A stretch of DNA of 64,000 nt from Methylotenera sp. (GTDB lineage Bacteria; Pseudomonadota; Gammaproteobacteria; Burkholderiales; Methylophilaceae): positions 33,465 to 97,464 of the forward strand of contig JACMNB010000025.1 in NCBI GenBank assembly GCA_014378845.1. The letters are read 5' to 3'. Under the pieces are notes generated by a model, which made no database searches, was not told the DNA's origin, and worked only from the letters and a program-made list of their open reading frames with translations. Position numbers and translations under genes: made by a program. This document shows, piece after piece, positions 63,540 to 64,000 of the stretch; position 1 is the stretch's first letter; each line of letters starts with the position of its first letter.

Positions 63540-63582
63540 ATAGTAAAGCCTGACAAAACACGCGTCTGTGCGGTAACGAACC
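63540..63582 (-). promoter_or_regulatory. Crp/Fnr-type class II promoter of the EF-hand pair
   Basis: Minus strand: GGTTCG-TTAC-CGCACA (63567-63582), GA, 19 bases, TACTAT (63540-63545). Confidence 0.75.
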
Positions 63583-63642
63583 TATATTGAAAATTACATC
63601 AATAAAACAAATTAATAGAATAAATCAAAATAAATAAGCTTA

Positions 63643-63685
63643 TGCTCGCTGGCGTACAGACGCCTTTTATTGTATTCACGATAAT
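63643..63685 (+). promoter_or_regulatory. Crp/Fnr-type class II promoter of the glycine-zipper gene
   Basis: TGCTCG-CTGG-CGTACA (63643-63658), GA, 19 bases, GATAAT (63680-63685). Confidence 0.75.
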
Positions 63686-63735
63686 AATAACTGTACGAAA
63701 ACTTTTAAATTTATTCAAACGAGAGAAGGTTTACC

Positions 63736-63960
63736 ATGACAAAGATTAATCGAATTGCAAGCAGTGTATTAATAAGTACTTTTTTACTAGGTTCAGTTGC
63801 CTGTTCAGGCATGTCGTCACGTGACAAAAGCACAGCCATAGGTGCAGGTGTTGGCGCTGTGGGCGGCGCAGTGTTAACAGGCGGCGGCGTGTTGGGCACT
63901 GTAGGCGGCGCAGCTGTTGGCGGCGTAATCGGCAACCAAATTGGCAAAGATAAAAAGTAA
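63736..63960 (+). CDS. Glycine-zipper lipoprotein (OsmB-like)
   Basis: A 74-residue lipoprotein with lipobox SVAC-S and a glycine-zipper region of repeated G-A-V-G and GGAAVGGVIG turns (about 37-70). The layout matches OsmB and related outer-membrane stress lipoproteins. Start ATG 63736 follows GAGAGAAGG. Confidence 0.85.
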   Translation: MTKINRIASSVLISTFLLGSVACSGMSSRDKSTAIGAGVGAVGGAVLTGGGVLGTVGGAAVGGVIGNQIGKDKK

Positions 63961-64000
63961 ATAAGTTGTTGTAATAGTAAAAAATAATGCCGAGCCTTTT

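Noticed and set aside
41877..63685. The recurring motif as an ECF-sigma promoter
   Set aside because: The conserved block is an inverted repeat with a fixed 29-base step from its centre to a sigma-70-like -10. No GGAAC-type -35 or CGT-type -10 is present.

Overview
The window looks like a stretch of chromosome from a betaproteobacterium, most likely a Methylophilaceae-type methylotroph (Methylotenera-like). This is an inference from moderately AT-rich coding sequence, the suhB/trmJ/cysE/iscR neighbourhood, the style of the protein sequences and palindromes of the GTAGGAGCG type. No methanol or RuMP gene lies in the window, so the family assignment is provisional. I recognised no rRNA, tRNA, CRISPR array, prophage or insertion sequence by eye.

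Region 1 (1-16.2 kb) holds the 3' part of glmM, a TauE/SafE-type permease pseudogene with four lesions, a SemiSWEET transporter, a PAP2 phosphatase, a secreted zinc-phospholipase-like protein and a GT4 glycosyltransferase. A complete phosphate system pstS-pstC-pstA-pstB-phoU follows (minus strand), preceded by a Pho box. Divergent from pstS is an arsenic pair (AqpS-type channel, ArsC). Then come prfB with its programmed +1 frameshift, lysS, and a phosphate/polyphosphate-type porin with its own Pho box.

Region 2 (16.2-22.2 kb) is an inorganic-carbon module: dabA and dabB on the minus strand, with a LysR regulator and a beta-carbonic anhydrase on the plus strand. Region 3 (22.2-32.8 kb) is the isc iron-sulfur operon iscR-(second cysteine desulfurase)-iscS-iscU-iscA-hscB-hscA-fdx with an IscR type 1 site in front. 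Palindromic repeats sit in most of its intergenic gaps. cysE, an RlpA-like gene, trmJ and suhB lie upstream. Region 4 (33-39 kb) is cytochrome c maturation, ccmABCDEFGH, without an adjacent ccmI.

Region 5 (39-64 kb) is a dense stress and envelope island. It carries BON, CsbD (two), PRC-barrel, superoxide dismutase, ferritin-like, DUF1269, a GGDEF-EAL protein, universal stress protein, alternative oxidase, fatty-acid-hydroxylase-like, MDR, SDR, AI-2E, DUF1328, YqjD/YqjE-like, EF-hand and glycine-zipper proteins, a sensor kinase, two response regulators, one intact Crp/Fnr regulator and one decayed Crp/Fnr paralogue.

The main discovery is regulatory. Twelve copies of a 16-bp dyad close to TGTNCGNTANCGNACA lie in front of these island genes. 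Each is followed by GA-like bases, a 19-nt spacer and a -10-like hexamer, which puts the dyad centre at about -41.5. That is the class II activator position of Crp/Fnr proteins. Two dyads can serve divergent genes, giving about 14 promoters. They include the promoter of the island's own Crp/Fnr gene and that of its dead paralogue. I propose a previously unnamed local Crp/Fnr stress regulon.

Stretches without genes are short. 2242-2444 is AT-rich with nothing clear. 31435-31743 holds two palindromic repeats. 32846-33075 holds only a weak AACACT/AGTGTT dyad. Other gaps hold the promoters, repeats and terminators listed.
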